The position numbers were made by a program, and so were the translations under genes. From Chryseobacterium daecheongense (GTDB lineage: Bacteria > Bacteroidota > Bacteroidia > Flavobacteriales > Weeksellaceae), in contig CP115858.1 of assembly GCA_027920525.1 (NCBI GenBank), positions 4,794,346 through 4,858,345 of the forward strand: DNA of 64,000 nt, written 5' to 3'. Of this stretch, positions 15,791-25,349 are shown piece after piece. The first letter of the stretch is position 1, and each line of letters begins with the position of its first letter. The notes beneath the pieces were generated by a model, which was not told where the DNA came from, made no database searches, and was given only the letters and a program-made list of their open reading frames with translations.

Positions 15791-17725
15791 ATGAGTCAGA
15801 AACAATATACAGCTAGTAGTATTCAGGCATTGGAAGGAATGGAGCACGTTCGTATGCGTCCTTCAATGTACATTGGTGATGTAGGAGTAAGAGGTCTCCA
15901 TCATTTGGTTTATGAAGTAGTAGATAACTCTATTGACGAAGCGTTAGCAGGATACTGCGATACCATTTTCGTTAGCATTAAAGAAGGAAACGGAATCGAA
16001 GTAATGGATAACGGTAGAGGTATTCCGGTTGACTTCCACGAAAAAGAACAAAAATCTGCTCTTGAAGTTGTAATGACGAAGATCGGAGCAGGAGGTAAGT
16101 TCGATAAAGATTCCTATAAGGTTTCCGGAGGTCTTCATGGTGTTGGGGTATCTTGTGTGAATGCACTTTCCAATGAAATGATTACAACCGTATACAGAGA
16201 CGGAAACGTTTACCAGCAGGTATATTCCAAAGGAAAAGCACAAACGGGAGTTGAAGAAATAGGGAATAGTGACAAAAGAGGAACTAAGCAGTTCTTCCAG
16301 CCTGATGATACCATTTTCACTGAATTAGTATATAACTATGATACGTTAGCAAGCCGTTTACGAGAGCTTTCTTATCTTAATAAAGGTATTACCATTACCC
16401 TTACCGATGAAAGAGAGACTCTGGAAGATGGTTCTTTCAAATCAGAAGTCTTTCATTCCGAAGGCGGTTTAAAGGAATTTGTTGCCTACATTGACGGAAG
16501 CCGTGAGGCCATTATGGAGAATGTAATCTTCATGGAGGGCGAAAGAGATGATATTCCGGTTGAAGTGGCAATGCGTTACAATACTTCATTTAATGAGAAT
16601 CTTCACTCTTACGTTAATAATATCAATACCCATGAAGGGGGAACACACCTTGCGGGTTTCAGACGTGCATTAACGAGGACCTTAAAGAAATATGCCGATG
16701 ATCTGGGGATCCCTCAGAAAGAAAAGGTAGAAATTACGGGAGATGACTTCCGTGAAGGTCTTACAGCCGTGGTTTCCGTAAAAGTAATGGAACCGCAGTT
16801 TGAAGGGCAAACTAAAACAAAATTGGGTAATTCCGAAGTTTCCGGAGCAGTTGATAAAATTGTGGGGGAAATGCTTACGAACTTCTTAGAAGAAAATCCT
16901 AACGAAGCTAAAATTATCGTTCAGAAGGTTGTTTTAGCAGCAAAAGCAAGACAGGCTGCGAAAAAAGCCCGTGAAATGGTTCAGAGAAAATCTCCGATGG
17001 GAGGTTCCGGACTTCCTGGGAAATTGTCCGACTGTTCTTCTAAAAGTCCTGAAGAATCTGAAATATTCCTTGTTGAGGGAGATTCCGCAGGAGGTACTGC
17101 AAAACAAGGACGTGACAGACATTTCCAGGCTATCCTTCCATTAAGAGGTAAAATTTTGAACGTTGAAAAGTCTATGCTTCATAAAGTTTATGATAATGAG
17201 GAAATTAAAAATATTTACACAGCTCTTGGGGTTTCTGTAGGAACGGAAGAAGACAGCAAGGCGTTGAATATGGCGAAACTGAGATATCATAAGATTGTCA
17301 TCATGACCGATGCCGATATTGACGGTTCCCACATTTCTACATTGATTCTGACATTCTTCTTCAGATATATGAAAGAATTGATTGAAAATGGTTATATCTA
17401 TATCGCTCAACCGCCTTTATATTTATTGAAGAAAGGTAACAAAAAAGTGTATGCCTATAATGAAAAAGAGCGTGAGGAATTTACTCTGGATATGTCTCCG
17501 GATGGAAAAGGAGTAGAGGTACAACGTTACAAAGGTCTTGGGGAAATGAATCCTGAGCAGCTTTGGGAAACGACCTTAAATCCTGAGCATAGAATATTGA
17601 AACAGGTAACTATTGATAATGCTGTAGAAGCAGATAGTGTTTTCTCTATGTTGATGGGAGATGAAGTTCCGCCAAGAAGAGAGTTTATTGAGAAAAATGC
17701 AAAATATGCTAAAATTGATGCATAA
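15791..17725 (+). CDS. gyrB: DNA gyrase subunit B
   Basis: GyrB is the ATPase subunit of gyrase, which introduces negative supercoils. The 644-aa length is typical for Bacteroidota. GHKL ATPase motifs: VDNSIDEALAGYCD, VMDNGRGIPVD, VSGGLHGVGVSCVNALS. TOPRIM domain: IFLVEGDSAGGTAKQGRDRHFQAILPLRGKILNVEK (in pieces) and the acidic TDADIDGSHI. The C-terminal block RYKGLGEMNPEQLWETT is present. The lack of the large enteric insertion accounts for its length relative to E. coli (804 aa). ParE is a possible alternative, but QRYKGLGEMN and the full N-terminal set favour GyrB. A strong terminator follows. Confidence 0.95.
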   Translation: MSQKQYTASSIQALEGMEHVRMRPSMYIGDVGVRGLHHLVYEVVDNSIDEALAGYCDTIFVSIKEGNGIEVMDNGRGIPVDFHEKEQKSALEVVMTKIGAGGKFDKDSYKVSGGLHGVGVSCVNALSNEMITTVYRDGNVYQQVYSKGKAQTGVEEIGNSDKRGTKQFFQPDDTIFTELVYNYDTLASRLRELSYLNKGITITLTDERETLEDGSFKSEVFHSEGGLKEFVAYIDGSREAIMENVIFMEGERDDIPVEVAMRYNTSFNENLHSYVNNINTHEGGTHLAGFRRALTRTLKKYADDLGIPQKEKVEITGDDFREGLTAVVSVKVMEPQFEGQTKTKLGNSEVSGAVDKIVGEMLTNFLEENPNEAKIIVQKVVLAAKARQAAKKAREMVQRKSPMGGSGLPGKLSDCSSKSPEESEIFLVEGDSAGGTAKQGRDRHFQAILPLRGKILNVEKSMLHKVYDNEEIKNIYTALGVSVGTEEDSKALNMAKLRYHKIVIMTDADIDGSHISTLILTFFFRYMKELIENGYIYIAQPPLYLLKKGNKKVYAYNEKEREEFTLDMSPDGKGVEVQRYKGLGEMNPEQLWETTLNPEHRILKQVTIDNAVEADSVFSMLMGDEVPPRREFIEKNAKYAKIDA

Positions 17726-17747
17726 TTTATTTTTCTAAAAAATATAA

Positions 17748-17779
17748 TGAAAAAGGCTCCGTTATGGAGCCTTTTTTTG
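17748..17779 (+). terminator. Intrinsic terminator after gyrB
   Basis: AAAAAGGCTCC, loop GTTAT, GGAGCCTTTTTTT: an A/T-extended GC stem and U-run 25 bases after the stop. Confidence 0.92.
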
Positions 17780-17818
17780 TCTTCGAAAATTAAATTTTAA
17801 CATTTATTAAGATTTCAT

Positions 17819-17826
17819 TACTTTTG
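17819..17826 (+). promoter_or_regulatory. Putative -7 box for the first DUF3857 gene
   Basis: TACTTTTG matches TAnnTTTG, 17 bases upstream of ATG 17844. The -33 element is not clear. Confidence 0.5.
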
Positions 17827-17843
17827 TTAAATTTTTTAAAACA

Positions 17844-19736
17844 ATGATGAAAATCTTAACAGTTGGTGCCGTTTGTATTGCTTCTCTTTACTACGCCCAA
17901 AGCTATCCGGTGTCAGCAATCCCGGAGAATTTAAAGAAGGATGCCAATGCGGTGATCCGAAAAGATTTTACCACGATCCAAATCAACAAGATAGATGAGG
18001 TAAAATATCAGATAAATACCGTAACTACGGTTTTAAATAAAGACGGGGATTCCCAGGCTCATGCTTATATTCCATATGACAAAGGAGATCATATTTCTGA
18101 CGTAAAAGTTACAGTGTATGACGAATCCGGTAAAAAAATAAAGTCTTATTCCAAATCGGATTTCGGAGACTTTGCTAACAATTCCCAGGGAGTCTTTTAT
18201 TCGGATAGCAGATATTTATCATTGGCTTATACTCCGACCCAATATCCTTATACACTCGAGTTTTCGTACCAGATCACTAATGAAAACACTATTTTCATAC
18301 CGGATTTTGTACCTTTTTCAGGCACCAATGTAGCATTGGAGGAAAGCCAGTTTAAGATTCTTAATAATTCAGGTATTGAGCTCCGTACAAAAACTTATCC
18401 TTCGAAGTACAATTATACTACGGTTGCAGAAAGCAGTAATGGGGCAGAAAAAGTATATTCATATAAAAATGTTCCTGCAATAGAAGATGTTTCTTTACTT
18501 CCTTCACCACTTAAGATCTTACCTAAAGTCAGTTTTTCACTGGCAAAATTCAATCTGGAAGGAAAGCAGGGAAGTATTACGAGCTGGAAAGATTTCGGAT
18601 CCTGGTATTATAATAGCATTTTGCAACCTGTATCTGTTTCCACGCCCTCTATAAAAGCTGATGTTGCAGCACTTAATTTACAAGGGTCCACAGAAGAAAA
18701 GGTGAGAAAACTGTATCAGTATATGCAGGGTAAAACCCGATATATATTTGTTGCGCTGGGAATTGGGGGATGGCAGCCTATGATGCCGGATGAAGTACAG
18801 AAAAAAGGATATGGCGACTGTAAAGGGTTATCCAATTATATGAAGACCTTACTTGATGAAGCAGGAATTCCATCATACTATTGTACTATCAATTCAGGCT
18901 CTTCACCGGTGTCCTTCGATAAAGATTTTCCAAAAATGGGAGGGAACCATGTTATTTTAATGGTACCTACTGAAAAGGGAAACATATGGCTGGAAAATAC
19001 ATCCCAGCAAATTGCTTTTAACCATTTGAGCTACAGTACAACAGACCGAAATGTTCTTTTGGTTAAAAAGGATGGAATTGAAGTGATGGATACGCCTTCA
19101 TATTCTGCAGAACAAAATAAAGAAAAGCAAATCCTTAAAATTAAGCTTAATGAAGATAATAGTATTGCAGGAAAAGGAGAGTTTGCTTTTACAGGCAGTC
19201 AATATGATTATAACTTAAGATTTGCCACATTATCTCCTAAGGAGAAAAATGAATCAGTAAAAAGCCTTTTAAATATTTTACATTTTGAAAATATTGAAAT
19301 GAAAGATTTTATTAATGACAGGGATAATGCAGTTATAAAATATAATCTTGATTTTAAGGCTAATAACTATTCCAAGAATGCCGGAAGCAGTATGGTATTC
19401 CGAGCGGTACCTATCTTTTCTGATAATAATTATAAAGCAGATGATAAAAGGGAATTGCCGTTTGAGATCATGCAGTCTTTTGAAGATGAATATAAGGTTA
19501 CATTTGAAATTCCTAAAAATTATAAGATCGATGAGGTTCCTGAGGATGTAAAACTTCCGTCTGAGTTTGGAACCTATCAGCTTAACTTTATAAAGAACGG
19601 ACAAGAGCTTACCGTTACCAGGACTATTCATGTGAATAAAGGAATGTATCCTAAAGAAAAATACAATGATTACATCAAATTCAGAAAGAAAACCATAAAC
19701 ATGGACAATTCTAAAATTCTAATAACTAAAATCTAA
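17844..19736 (+). CDS. DUF3857 and transglutaminase-like domain protein
   Basis: A 630-aa exported protein: a signal peptide (MMKILTVGAVCIASLYYAQS), an N-terminal beta-rich DUF3857 domain (about 30-220) and a transglutaminase-like core (about 280-400). The catalytic Cys326 is in GYGDCKGLSNYM and His369 in GGNHVILMVP. At the usual third position the motif reads WLENTSQ, where many relatives have Asp. A C-terminal beta domain follows. Transglutaminase-fold proteins of this type are usually thiol proteases or amide-bond enzymes in the envelope; the substrate is unknown. It ends 2 bases before its paralogue, so the two form an operon. Confidence 0.85.
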   Translation: MMKILTVGAVCIASLYYAQSYPVSAIPENLKKDANAVIRKDFTTIQINKIDEVKYQINTVTTVLNKDGDSQAHAYIPYDKGDHISDVKVTVYDESGKKIKSYSKSDFGDFANNSQGVFYSDSRYLSLAYTPTQYPYTLEFSYQITNENTIFIPDFVPFSGTNVALEESQFKILNNSGIELRTKTYPSKYNYTTVAESSNGAEKVYSYKNVPAIEDVSLLPSPLKILPKVSFSLAKFNLEGKQGSITSWKDFGSWYYNSILQPVSVSTPSIKADVAALNLQGSTEEKVRKLYQYMQGKTRYIFVALGIGGWQPMMPDEVQKKGYGDCKGLSNYMKTLLDEAGIPSYYCTINSGSSPVSFDKDFPKMGGNHVILMVPTEKGNIWLENTSQQIAFNHLSYSTTDRNVLLVKKDGIEVMDTPSYSAEQNKEKQILKIKLNEDNSIAGKGEFAFTGSQYDYNLRFATLSPKEKNESVKSLLNILHFENIEMKDFINDRDNAVIKYNLDFKANNYSKNAGSSMVFRAVPIFSDNNYKADDKRELPFEIMQSFEDEYKVTFEIPKNYKIDEVPEDVKLPSEFGTYQLNFIKNGQELTVTRTIHVNKGMYPKEKYNDYIKFRKKTINMDNSKILITKI

Positions 19737-19738
19737 GC

Positions 19739-21667
19739 ATGAAAAAAATTATATTCGTCATTTTGAGTTCAATCAGTGTTGTTTGCCTCAAAGCCCAAAA
19801 ACAGGAATTTCTCAACCCGCCTAAATTTAATGATACCGATTTATCAAAGCAAAAATCATTGCTGGAAGAAAATGCTCCAGCGGAAATTTTGTATAAATCA
19901 GTGTCTTTTAATATAGATTCCAATAATGGTACTTTGGAGAAAAGGGCCTTTTACAGGGTGAAGATTTATGATAAAGAAAAAGCCGAAGACTGGCTTAATC
20001 TTGAAGTGCCCCTTTATCAGGATGGCAGCAGCCAGGAAAGCTTATCTAAAATGAAAGCTTATACCTATAATCTTGAAAACGGAAATGTGGTCACGACTAA
20101 AGTAGATAAAAGTTCAAAGTACAAGAGTAAAGAAAATAAGTATATATCGGTTACCAAATTTGCTTTTCCTAATGTAAAAAACGGTTCTGTTATTGAATAC
20201 CAGTATGAGATCACGTCTCCGTTCCTGTATTCCATTCCGGAAATATTAATAGAATCTGATACGCCATCATTATATACTGAATATATTCTGGATACTCCTT
20301 CCAATATTGCATATAATATCAATTATACAGGATCACTAAGTCCGAAATACAAGCAGGTTGAGGAAAAGATTCTGTATGGCTCCAATTACAGAACGTATCG
20401 TTTCGGGTATGAAAACCTGAAAGGTTTTAAAACGGAGAAATTCATAAAAAATGATAGAAATTACAGAACGAAGATCAGTGCGGAATTGCATTCCACCAAT
20501 TTTAAAGAACTGAAGTTGTATTCATCATCCTGGGAGAAGATCAAAGAAAGGTTATATGAGAATGAAGATTTTGGGGGAGAACTGAAAAGAACAAAATTGG
20601 CGAAAGAAAATATGCCTTCAGGAATTTCGGGGCTTACAGATATGGACAAGGCGGATGCTATTTTTAAATATGTCCAAAAGGCCTTTACCTGGAATAAATA
20701 TTCGGGAGTAAGGACAGAAGATGGAATAAAAAAACTTCTCGAAACAAAAACCGGAAACGCTGCGGAGATCAATCTTTTTTTAATCATGATGCTTAGAGAA
20801 GCAGGATTAAAGGCAGATCCGTTATTGATCTCTACTGTTAGTAACGGAATGATCAATATTGCATCTCCGAATGTCTCGAATTTAAACTTTGTCCTGGCAG
20901 CCGTTAAAATTAAAGACCAATATCATTTATATGATGCTACATCCAAGCAATCTTCAAGGGATATGCTGCCTCCAAGAGATTGGAATCAATTTGGGATCCT
21001 GGCTCCAAAGGAAAAAGTACAGGAATTATCTATGACCAATGCACAACCAAGTTTTACTTACCTTACGGCTGAGGCTAAGATCAATGAAGATGGAAGCATT
21101 TCCGGAACTTATTCCGACAAAGATACAGGTAGCTATGCGATGTTTGCCAAAGAAAGCTATGACGAGAATATGGATAAATACAAAAAGCAGTACAAGGAAA
21201 ACTTTGCTATTGATTTTACGGATATTAACTCAAAAGTTCTAGAAAATGGTGATTTTGAAAGTACAATGAAATTTACATCAGAAAACCTGATCGATAGAAT
21301 AGGGAAAAAAATGATCATTAATCCTATGCTGTTTCTTAATAAAAACTCCAATGAATTTGATCAGACCGATGAAAGAAAATACCCCATAGATTTTATATCA
21401 GCCTACACAAGAACGAAAAAAATCATTTTCGAAATTCCCGAAGGTTATGTTATTGAAGAAATGCCAAAAAATAAAAAGATAATAACGGATGATAAGGAGA
21501 TTGAATACAGCTATGTTGCAGAGCAAAAAGGAAATAAACTGGAGGTCACCTCAAAGACCAAAGTAAGCAGTCCGGATTATCCTAAAGATTATTATCCCGC
21601 ATTTAAGCAGATTTGGGGAGTAGCTTCAAAAAGTGAAAATCAGGTGATAAGTTTAATTAAAAAATAA
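19739..21667 (+). CDS. DUF3857 protein with degenerate transglutaminase core
   Basis: A 642-aa paralogue of the preceding gene: signal peptide (MKKIIFVILSSISVVCLKAQ), DUF3857 domain with FPNVKNGSVIEYQYEITSP, and a transglutaminase-like fold. At the position of the catalytic Cys it has Ala341 (TGNAAEINLFLIMMLREAG), and the expected His region reads NLNFVLAAVKIKDQYHLYDAT, with no His in the usual place. It is therefore probably not a thiol enzyme and may be a binding partner of the active paralogue. LYDATS at the third position is kept. It is co-transcribed with the first gene (2-base gap), and a terminator follows. Confidence 0.83.
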   Translation: MKKIIFVILSSISVVCLKAQKQEFLNPPKFNDTDLSKQKSLLEENAPAEILYKSVSFNIDSNNGTLEKRAFYRVKIYDKEKAEDWLNLEVPLYQDGSSQESLSKMKAYTYNLENGNVVTTKVDKSSKYKSKENKYISVTKFAFPNVKNGSVIEYQYEITSPFLYSIPEILIESDTPSLYTEYILDTPSNIAYNINYTGSLSPKYKQVEEKILYGSNYRTYRFGYENLKGFKTEKFIKNDRNYRTKISAELHSTNFKELKLYSSSWEKIKERLYENEDFGGELKRTKLAKENMPSGISGLTDMDKADAIFKYVQKAFTWNKYSGVRTEDGIKKLLETKTGNAAEINLFLIMMLREAGLKADPLLISTVSNGMINIASPNVSNLNFVLAAVKIKDQYHLYDATSKQSSRDMLPPRDWNQFGILAPKEKVQELSMTNAQPSFTYLTAEAKINEDGSISGTYSDKDTGSYAMFAKESYDENMDKYKKQYKENFAIDFTDINSKVLENGDFESTMKFTSENLIDRIGKKMIINPMLFLNKNSNEFDQTDERKYPIDFISAYTRTKKIIFEIPEGYVIEEMPKNKKIITDDKEIEYSYVAEQKGNKLEVTSKTKVSSPDYPKDYYPAFKQIWGVASKSENQVISLIKK

Positions 21668-21670
21668 ATT

Positions 21671-21700
21671 AAAAGCTTCTATTTATAGAAGCTTTTTCGT
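21671..21700 (+). terminator. Intrinsic terminator after the DUF3857 pair
   Basis: AAAAGCTTCTAT-TT-ATAGAAGCTTTTT, directly after the stop. Confidence 0.88.
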
Positions 21701-21708
21701 TATATTTG
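21701..21708 (+). promoter_or_regulatory. Putative -7 box for the DUF5684-like gene
   Basis: TATATTTG, a perfect TAnnTTTG, immediately follows the upstream terminator and precedes ATG 21733 by 24 bases. Confidence 0.5.
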
Positions 21709-21732
21709 AGCAAACCAATAAAAATTAATAAT

Positions 21733-22146
21733 ATGTTAACTCTTTTACAAACAGATCCTTACGATGGGATGGATTCTGCGGCAGCGGCCGGAATTGGAAT
21801 CGGAATGTTATTCTTTTATCTGATTATATATCTGTTCTATGGATATTGTATGTATAAAATATTTCAGAAAGCTGGGCGCCAAGATGCATGGGCGGCTTTC
21901 ATTCCTATTTATAACATCATCGTTTTGCTTGATATTGTAAAGAAACCGGCTTGGTGGATTATTTTATTTTTTATTCCGTTTGTTAACCTGTTTGCATCAT
22001 GGATGGTTAATGATGGTCTTGCCAAAGGATTTAGCAAAGAAACGCCTTTATACACGATTCTTTTATTCTTCTTAGGATTTATATTCATTCCTGTTTTAGC
22101 TTTTGGGAATGATCAATTTGAAAGCCAGAAAATACCGGCGAACTAA
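21733..22146 (+). CDS. Small integral membrane protein (DUF5684-like)
   Basis: A 137-aa protein with about four hydrophobic segments (GIGIGMLFFYLIIYLFYGY, AFIPIYNIIVLLDIV, WWIILFFIPFVNLFASWMV, LYTILLFFLGFIFIPVLAF). The AGRQDAWAAFIPIYNIIVLLDI motif is the hallmark of the DUF5684/signal-peptidase-I-associated membrane proteins. The function is unknown. The ATG at 21733 is chosen over a TTG 9 codons upstream, which would overlap the -7 box. It has its own terminator. Confidence 0.75.
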   Translation: MLTLLQTDPYDGMDSAAAAGIGIGMLFFYLIIYLFYGYCMYKIFQKAGRQDAWAAFIPIYNIIVLLDIVKKPAWWIILFFIPFVNLFASWMVNDGLAKGFSKETPLYTILLFFLGFIFIPVLAFGNDQFESQKIPAN

Positions 22147-22167
22147 AAAAATTCATTATAATTTACA

Positions 22168-22195
22168 AAACCATTCATTTTGTGAATGGTTTTTG
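22168..22195 (+). terminator. Intrinsic terminator
   Basis: AACCATTCA, loop TTTTG, TGAATGGTTTTTG: a 9-bp stem and a T-run after the DUF5684-like gene. Confidence 0.82.
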
Positions 22196-22218
22196 TATTG
22201 ACATCACAAATATAGAAT

Positions 22219-23040
22219 ATGAAAAATACAATTGCAGCTATTTTGCTTTCCTCGTTCTTTGCTCTGGCAGCGTGTAAAAAGAATGAAAAAAAGGATTCAT
22301 CGACAGAAAAAACAGAAGTGAATCAGTCCGAAAAATTTGTAGTCGATTCAGTAAAAGTTAGCGACTCTACGAAGGTCAATGATTCTTTAACTGTAAAATA
22401 TACTTCGAAACTTTTAGTATTTCCTTCTTTGAAAGACCAAAAGCTCCTGGACAGCATCTATTTTATCAATAAAGGGGCAACAGATTTTTCTAAAAACGGG
22501 ATTCAGTCCTACCTGGAAAGAGAAAAGGCAGAATATTTCAATTCTATCAAGAAGGAGGCGAAGGATCTTGGAGTATCATTTCCTCAGGAATGGTATACCA
22601 GTAACTATATGAATCTGAAATCCACAACCAATGATTATATGCACATTGAATATGTTTACAGTGCGTATGAAGGGGGAGCCCACGATAATTACGGGTTTTC
22701 CGAGCGGGTGTTTGACCTGAAAAACAATAAGAAAGTACAGTTGGCGGATATTACCACCATGCCTAAAAAACAAATTGAGGGAATTCTGATGAAGAATATC
22801 AATAAGATGAATAGTGGAACGACCGATGAGAAAGGAGAGGTGAAAAATTCTGATATGCTCCTGGTAGAAGTAATTCCTGCAAGTAGCAATTTCTACTTTG
22901 ATGATAAGAACCTGTATTTCCATTATAGTCCATACGAAATTGCAGCTTTCGCAGCTGGAGACATCACAATCCCCGTATCATGGGAGGATCTTAAAGGGAC
23001 GCTTAAGCCCGAGTTTAAAGAAAGAATGAAAATTAAATAA
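22219..23040 (+). CDS. Lipoprotein with DUF3298 (RsiV-like) domain
   Basis: A 273-aa lipoprotein. The signal peptide ends in the lipobox ALAAC (Cys19), then a Lys/Glu/Ser-rich linker. The rest resembles DUF4163-DUF3298: YVYSAYEGGAHDNYGFSERVFDL is the typical DUF3298 core and YFHYSPYEIAAFAAGDITIPVSWEDL its C-terminal end. Such domains occur in anti-sigma factor RsiV and lysozyme-binding proteins, but no sigma factor gene is next to it, so that role is not implied. It is an envelope protein of unknown job. Confidence 0.8.
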   Translation: MKNTIAAILLSSFFALAACKKNEKKDSSTEKTEVNQSEKFVVDSVKVSDSTKVNDSLTVKYTSKLLVFPSLKDQKLLDSIYFINKGATDFSKNGIQSYLEREKAEYFNSIKKEAKDLGVSFPQEWYTSNYMNLKSTTNDYMHIEYVYSAYEGGAHDNYGFSERVFDLKNNKKVQLADITTMPKKQIEGILMKNINKMNSGTTDEKGEVKNSDMLLVEVIPASSNFYFDDKNLYFHYSPYEIAAFAAGDITIPVSWEDLKGTLKPEFKERMKIK

Positions 23041-23043
23041 GAA

Positions 23044-23070
23044 TAATGCTTCCAAATCAGGAAGCATTTT
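23044..23070 (+). terminator. Intrinsic terminator
   Basis: AATGCTTCC, loop AAATCA, GGAAGCATTTTTT just after the DUF3298 gene. Confidence 0.85.
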
Positions 23071-23071
23071 T

Positions 23072-23079
23072 TATTTTTG
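23072..23079 (+). promoter_or_regulatory. Putative -7 box for the lipid kinase gene
   Basis: TATTTTTG ends 5 bases before ATG 23085, so the mRNA may be leaderless. It overlaps the U-run of the upstream terminator. The -33 element is not visible. Confidence 0.35.
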
Positions 23080-23084
23080 CTGTA

Positions 23085-23936
23085 ATGGAAAAAGTAGCTT
23101 TTATCATCAACCCGTTTTCTGCCAAAAGGAATTATCAGCCATTTCTCAATGAGTTGAAAAAAAAGGTGGAAAATCCCCTTTACTATATTTCAGAATCCAT
23201 TCAGGGAACAGATGATTTTATTGAAGAGCACTTCAATGAAATAGAAATTTTTGTTGCAATAGGAGGGGATGGCACTATTTCTACAGTAGCAAGGAAGTTG
23301 ATTAATACACCTAAAATTTTAGCTATTTTTCCGGCAGGTTCAGGAAACGGATTCTCGAACGAAACCCAATTCAGCAAAAATCTAGATGAACTACTGGATA
23401 AGCTAAAGGCGAAAAAATCCAGAAAAATTGACACTTTTACCGTAAATGAAAGACTTTCCATCAATGTTTCAGGAACAGGATTTGATGGCAAGGTGGTAAA
23501 AGAATTTGAAAAGACGGACAGGGGTTTCAAAAATTACATCAAGGTTTCCCTTAAAACCTTTTTTAATTATAAACCCATTAAGGTTAAATTTGTTGATGAA
23601 GCTTACCAGCAATATAACGGCAGATATCTGATGCTGAATATTGCTAATACCCGTCAGTTTGGAAATAATGCATATATTGCTCCGCACGCGAGTAAAAGTG
23701 ACGGATTGGTCGATATGGTTTTGGTTAAGAAGTTTCCATTAACCTATTCTGCATTATTTGCATACAGGATGTTTACCAAAAAACTGAAAGATGATGATTA
23801 TGTGACCTATCTTCCGGTTTCAGAAATCGAGTTCAGTGTCAATACCAAAAACTGGCACCTGGATGGTGAATTTAATAAAATAAAATCCCCGATCCATATT
23901 AAGGTGCTTCCTGCCAGTCTGACGATTCTAATTTAA
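23085..23936 (+). CDS. Diacylglycerol kinase family lipid kinase
   Basis: A 283-aa protein of the DgkB/YegS/BmrU family, which phosphorylates diacylglycerol or related lipids with ATP at the membrane surface. Seen: [14 protein letters not shown] at the N-terminus, the signature [16 protein letters not shown] (GGDGT, nucleotide-binding), [14 protein letters not shown], and the late motif WHLDGEF. The start is ATG 23085 rather than an in-frame ATG 13 codons earlier, which falls in the upstream terminator hairpin. Its 3' end overlaps dctA convergently by 4 bases. Confidence 0.88.
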   Translation: MEKVAFIINPFSAKRNYQPFLNELKKKVENPLYYISESIQGTDDFIEEHFNEIEIFVAIGGDGTISTVARKLINTPKILAIFPAGSGNGFSNETQFSKNLDELLDKLKAKKSRKIDTFTVNERLSINVSGTGFDGKVVKEFEKTDRGFKNYIKVSLKTFFNYKPIKVKFVDEAYQQYNGRYLMLNIANTRQFGNNAYIAPHASKSDGLVDMVLVKKFPLTYSALFAYRMFTKKLKDDDYVTYLPVSEIEFSVNTKNWHLDGEFNKIKSPIHIKVLPASLTILI

Positions 23937-25279
23937 GCCTCTAACTTCTTTTCTACTTCTTGTGGATGGTTCAGGGAGTAATGGAGCTGTTCTTTATCCA
24001 GTTGTTTTTCCCAATTTGCAACCACTACAGTGGCTACGGAATTTCCTATAACGTTGGTCAATGCCCGGCACTCGCTCATGAATTTATCGATTCCCAGGAT
24101 CAGTGTCATTCCTGCAATCGGAATCTCCGGAACTACAGCCAATGTAGCTGCTAAAGTTACAAATCCGGCTCCTGTTACGCCCGCTGCACCTTTAGAACTT
24201 AGCATAGCGACAAGGAGTAGCATTAATTGTTTTTCCAGTGGCAGATGAATATTCAGGGCTTGTGCTATGAACAATGAAGCCAGTGTCATGTAAATATTAG
24301 TGCCATCGAGGTTGAAAGAATAGCCGGTGGGAACCACCAATCCTACGATAGCTTTGGAGCATCCTGCTTTTTCAAGCTTTTCCATAATTCCCGGTAATGC
24401 GGATTCTGAAGAGCTGGTTCCCAGAACTAAAAGAAGCTCCTCTTTAAGATAAAACATCAGCTTAAAAATGCTGAAACCATTATACCAGGCAACAGCACCC
24501 AGTATCAAAACAACAAATAGTAATGAGGTGATATAAAATGTCCCTACCAGGAACAGAAGATTGAGAACTGAATGAAGACCATATTTTCCGATGGTAAAAG
24601 CCATTGCCCCGAAAGCTCCGATGGGAGCAAGTTTCATAAGCATATGCACGATTTTAAAAACAGGTGTTGAAAGATCCTGCAGAAAGTTGGTTATCCTTTG
24701 GCTTTTTTCTTTTGTCAATACAAGTGCAACTCCCATTAAAATAGCGACCAATAAGACCTGAAGAATATTTTCACCGACCAGGGGACTGAAAAGGGTTTCG
24801 GGAATAATATTCATCATAAAGCCCGTAAGTGTGGATTCGTGGGCTTTTTGCTGATACTGGGAAATATCTCCAGAAAGCGAGGCCGGATCAATATTCAAGC
24901 CTGTGCCGGGTTGAAGGATGTTACCGACGATTAATCCGATGATTAAAGCTAATGTTGAAAAAGTAAAAAAATAGATCATTGCCTTTACTGCAATTCTCCC
25001 TACCTTTTTTAGGTCGGTCATATGGGCAATTCCTAATGTAAGCGTAATAAAAATTACCGGAGCAATAATCATTTTTACAAGTTTGATAAAGCCATCGCCT
25101 AAAGGCTTCATTTTCTCTCCCAGTTCGGGATAGAACCTTCCCAGAAGTATACCTGCAATGATGGCGATGATTACCTGAAAATAGAGCTGCTGATAGATTT
25201 TTTTTGCTTTCAATGGGGTGTTTTTTAATTTAAAGGACGAAAAGTAAGAAAAAATATCAGGAATCATGATAGATGTCAT
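23933..25279 (-). CDS. dctA: C4-dicarboxylate transporter DctA (DAACS family)
   Basis: A sodium- or proton-coupled symporter of the glutamate/dicarboxylate family (448 aa). HP1 has [23 protein letters not shown]7 has [24 protein letters not shown]2 has [22 protein letters not shown] and TM8 has [21 protein letters not shown], all closest to DctA rather than GltP. The first 22 residues of the longest frame are not family-like, and their DNA holds one arm of a 15-bp inverted repeat; a TTG at 25211-25213, beginning [13 protein letters not shown], could be the real start. It overlaps the lipid kinase convergently by 4 bases. Confidence 0.9.
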   Translation of the reverse strand: MTSIMIPDIFSYFSSFKLKNTPLKAKKIYQQLYFQVIIAIIAGILLGRFYPELGEKMKPLGDGFIKLVKMIIAPVIFITLTLGIAHMTDLKKVGRIAVKAMIYFFTFSTLALIIGLIVGNILQPGTGLNIDPASLSGDISQYQQKAHESTLTGFMMNIIPETLFSPLVGENILQVLLVAILMGVALVLTKEKSQRITNFLQDLSTPVFKIVHMLMKLAPIGAFGAMAFTIGKYGLHSVLNLLFLVGTFYITSLLFVVLILGAVAWYNGFSIFKLMFYLKEELLLVLGTSSSESALPGIMEKLEKAGCSKAIVGLVVPTGYSFNLDGTNIYMTLASLFIAQALNIHLPLEKQLMLLLVAMLSSKGAAGVTGAGFVTLAATLAVVPEIPIAGMTLILGIDKFMSECRALTNVIGNSVATVVVANWEKQLDKEQLHYSLNHPQEVEKKLEA

Positions 25280-25315
25280 GAAAAAATGATCTTTTCCTTG
25301 TTTCGTCCTTTAAAT
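25228..25315. repeat. 15-bp perfect inverted repeat, 58-base spacer, at the dctA 5' end
   Basis: ATTTAAAGGACGAAA (25228-25242) is exactly complementary to TTTCGTCCTTTAAAT (25301-25315). It straddles the annotated ATG of dctA. If translation starts at the TTG at 25213 the repeat is wholly in the 5' untranslated region and could fold in the mRNA or bind a regulator. Confidence 0.6.
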
Positions 25316-25349
25316 ATTTAGTTGAAAATTACAAATAGGTAAACAGAAG

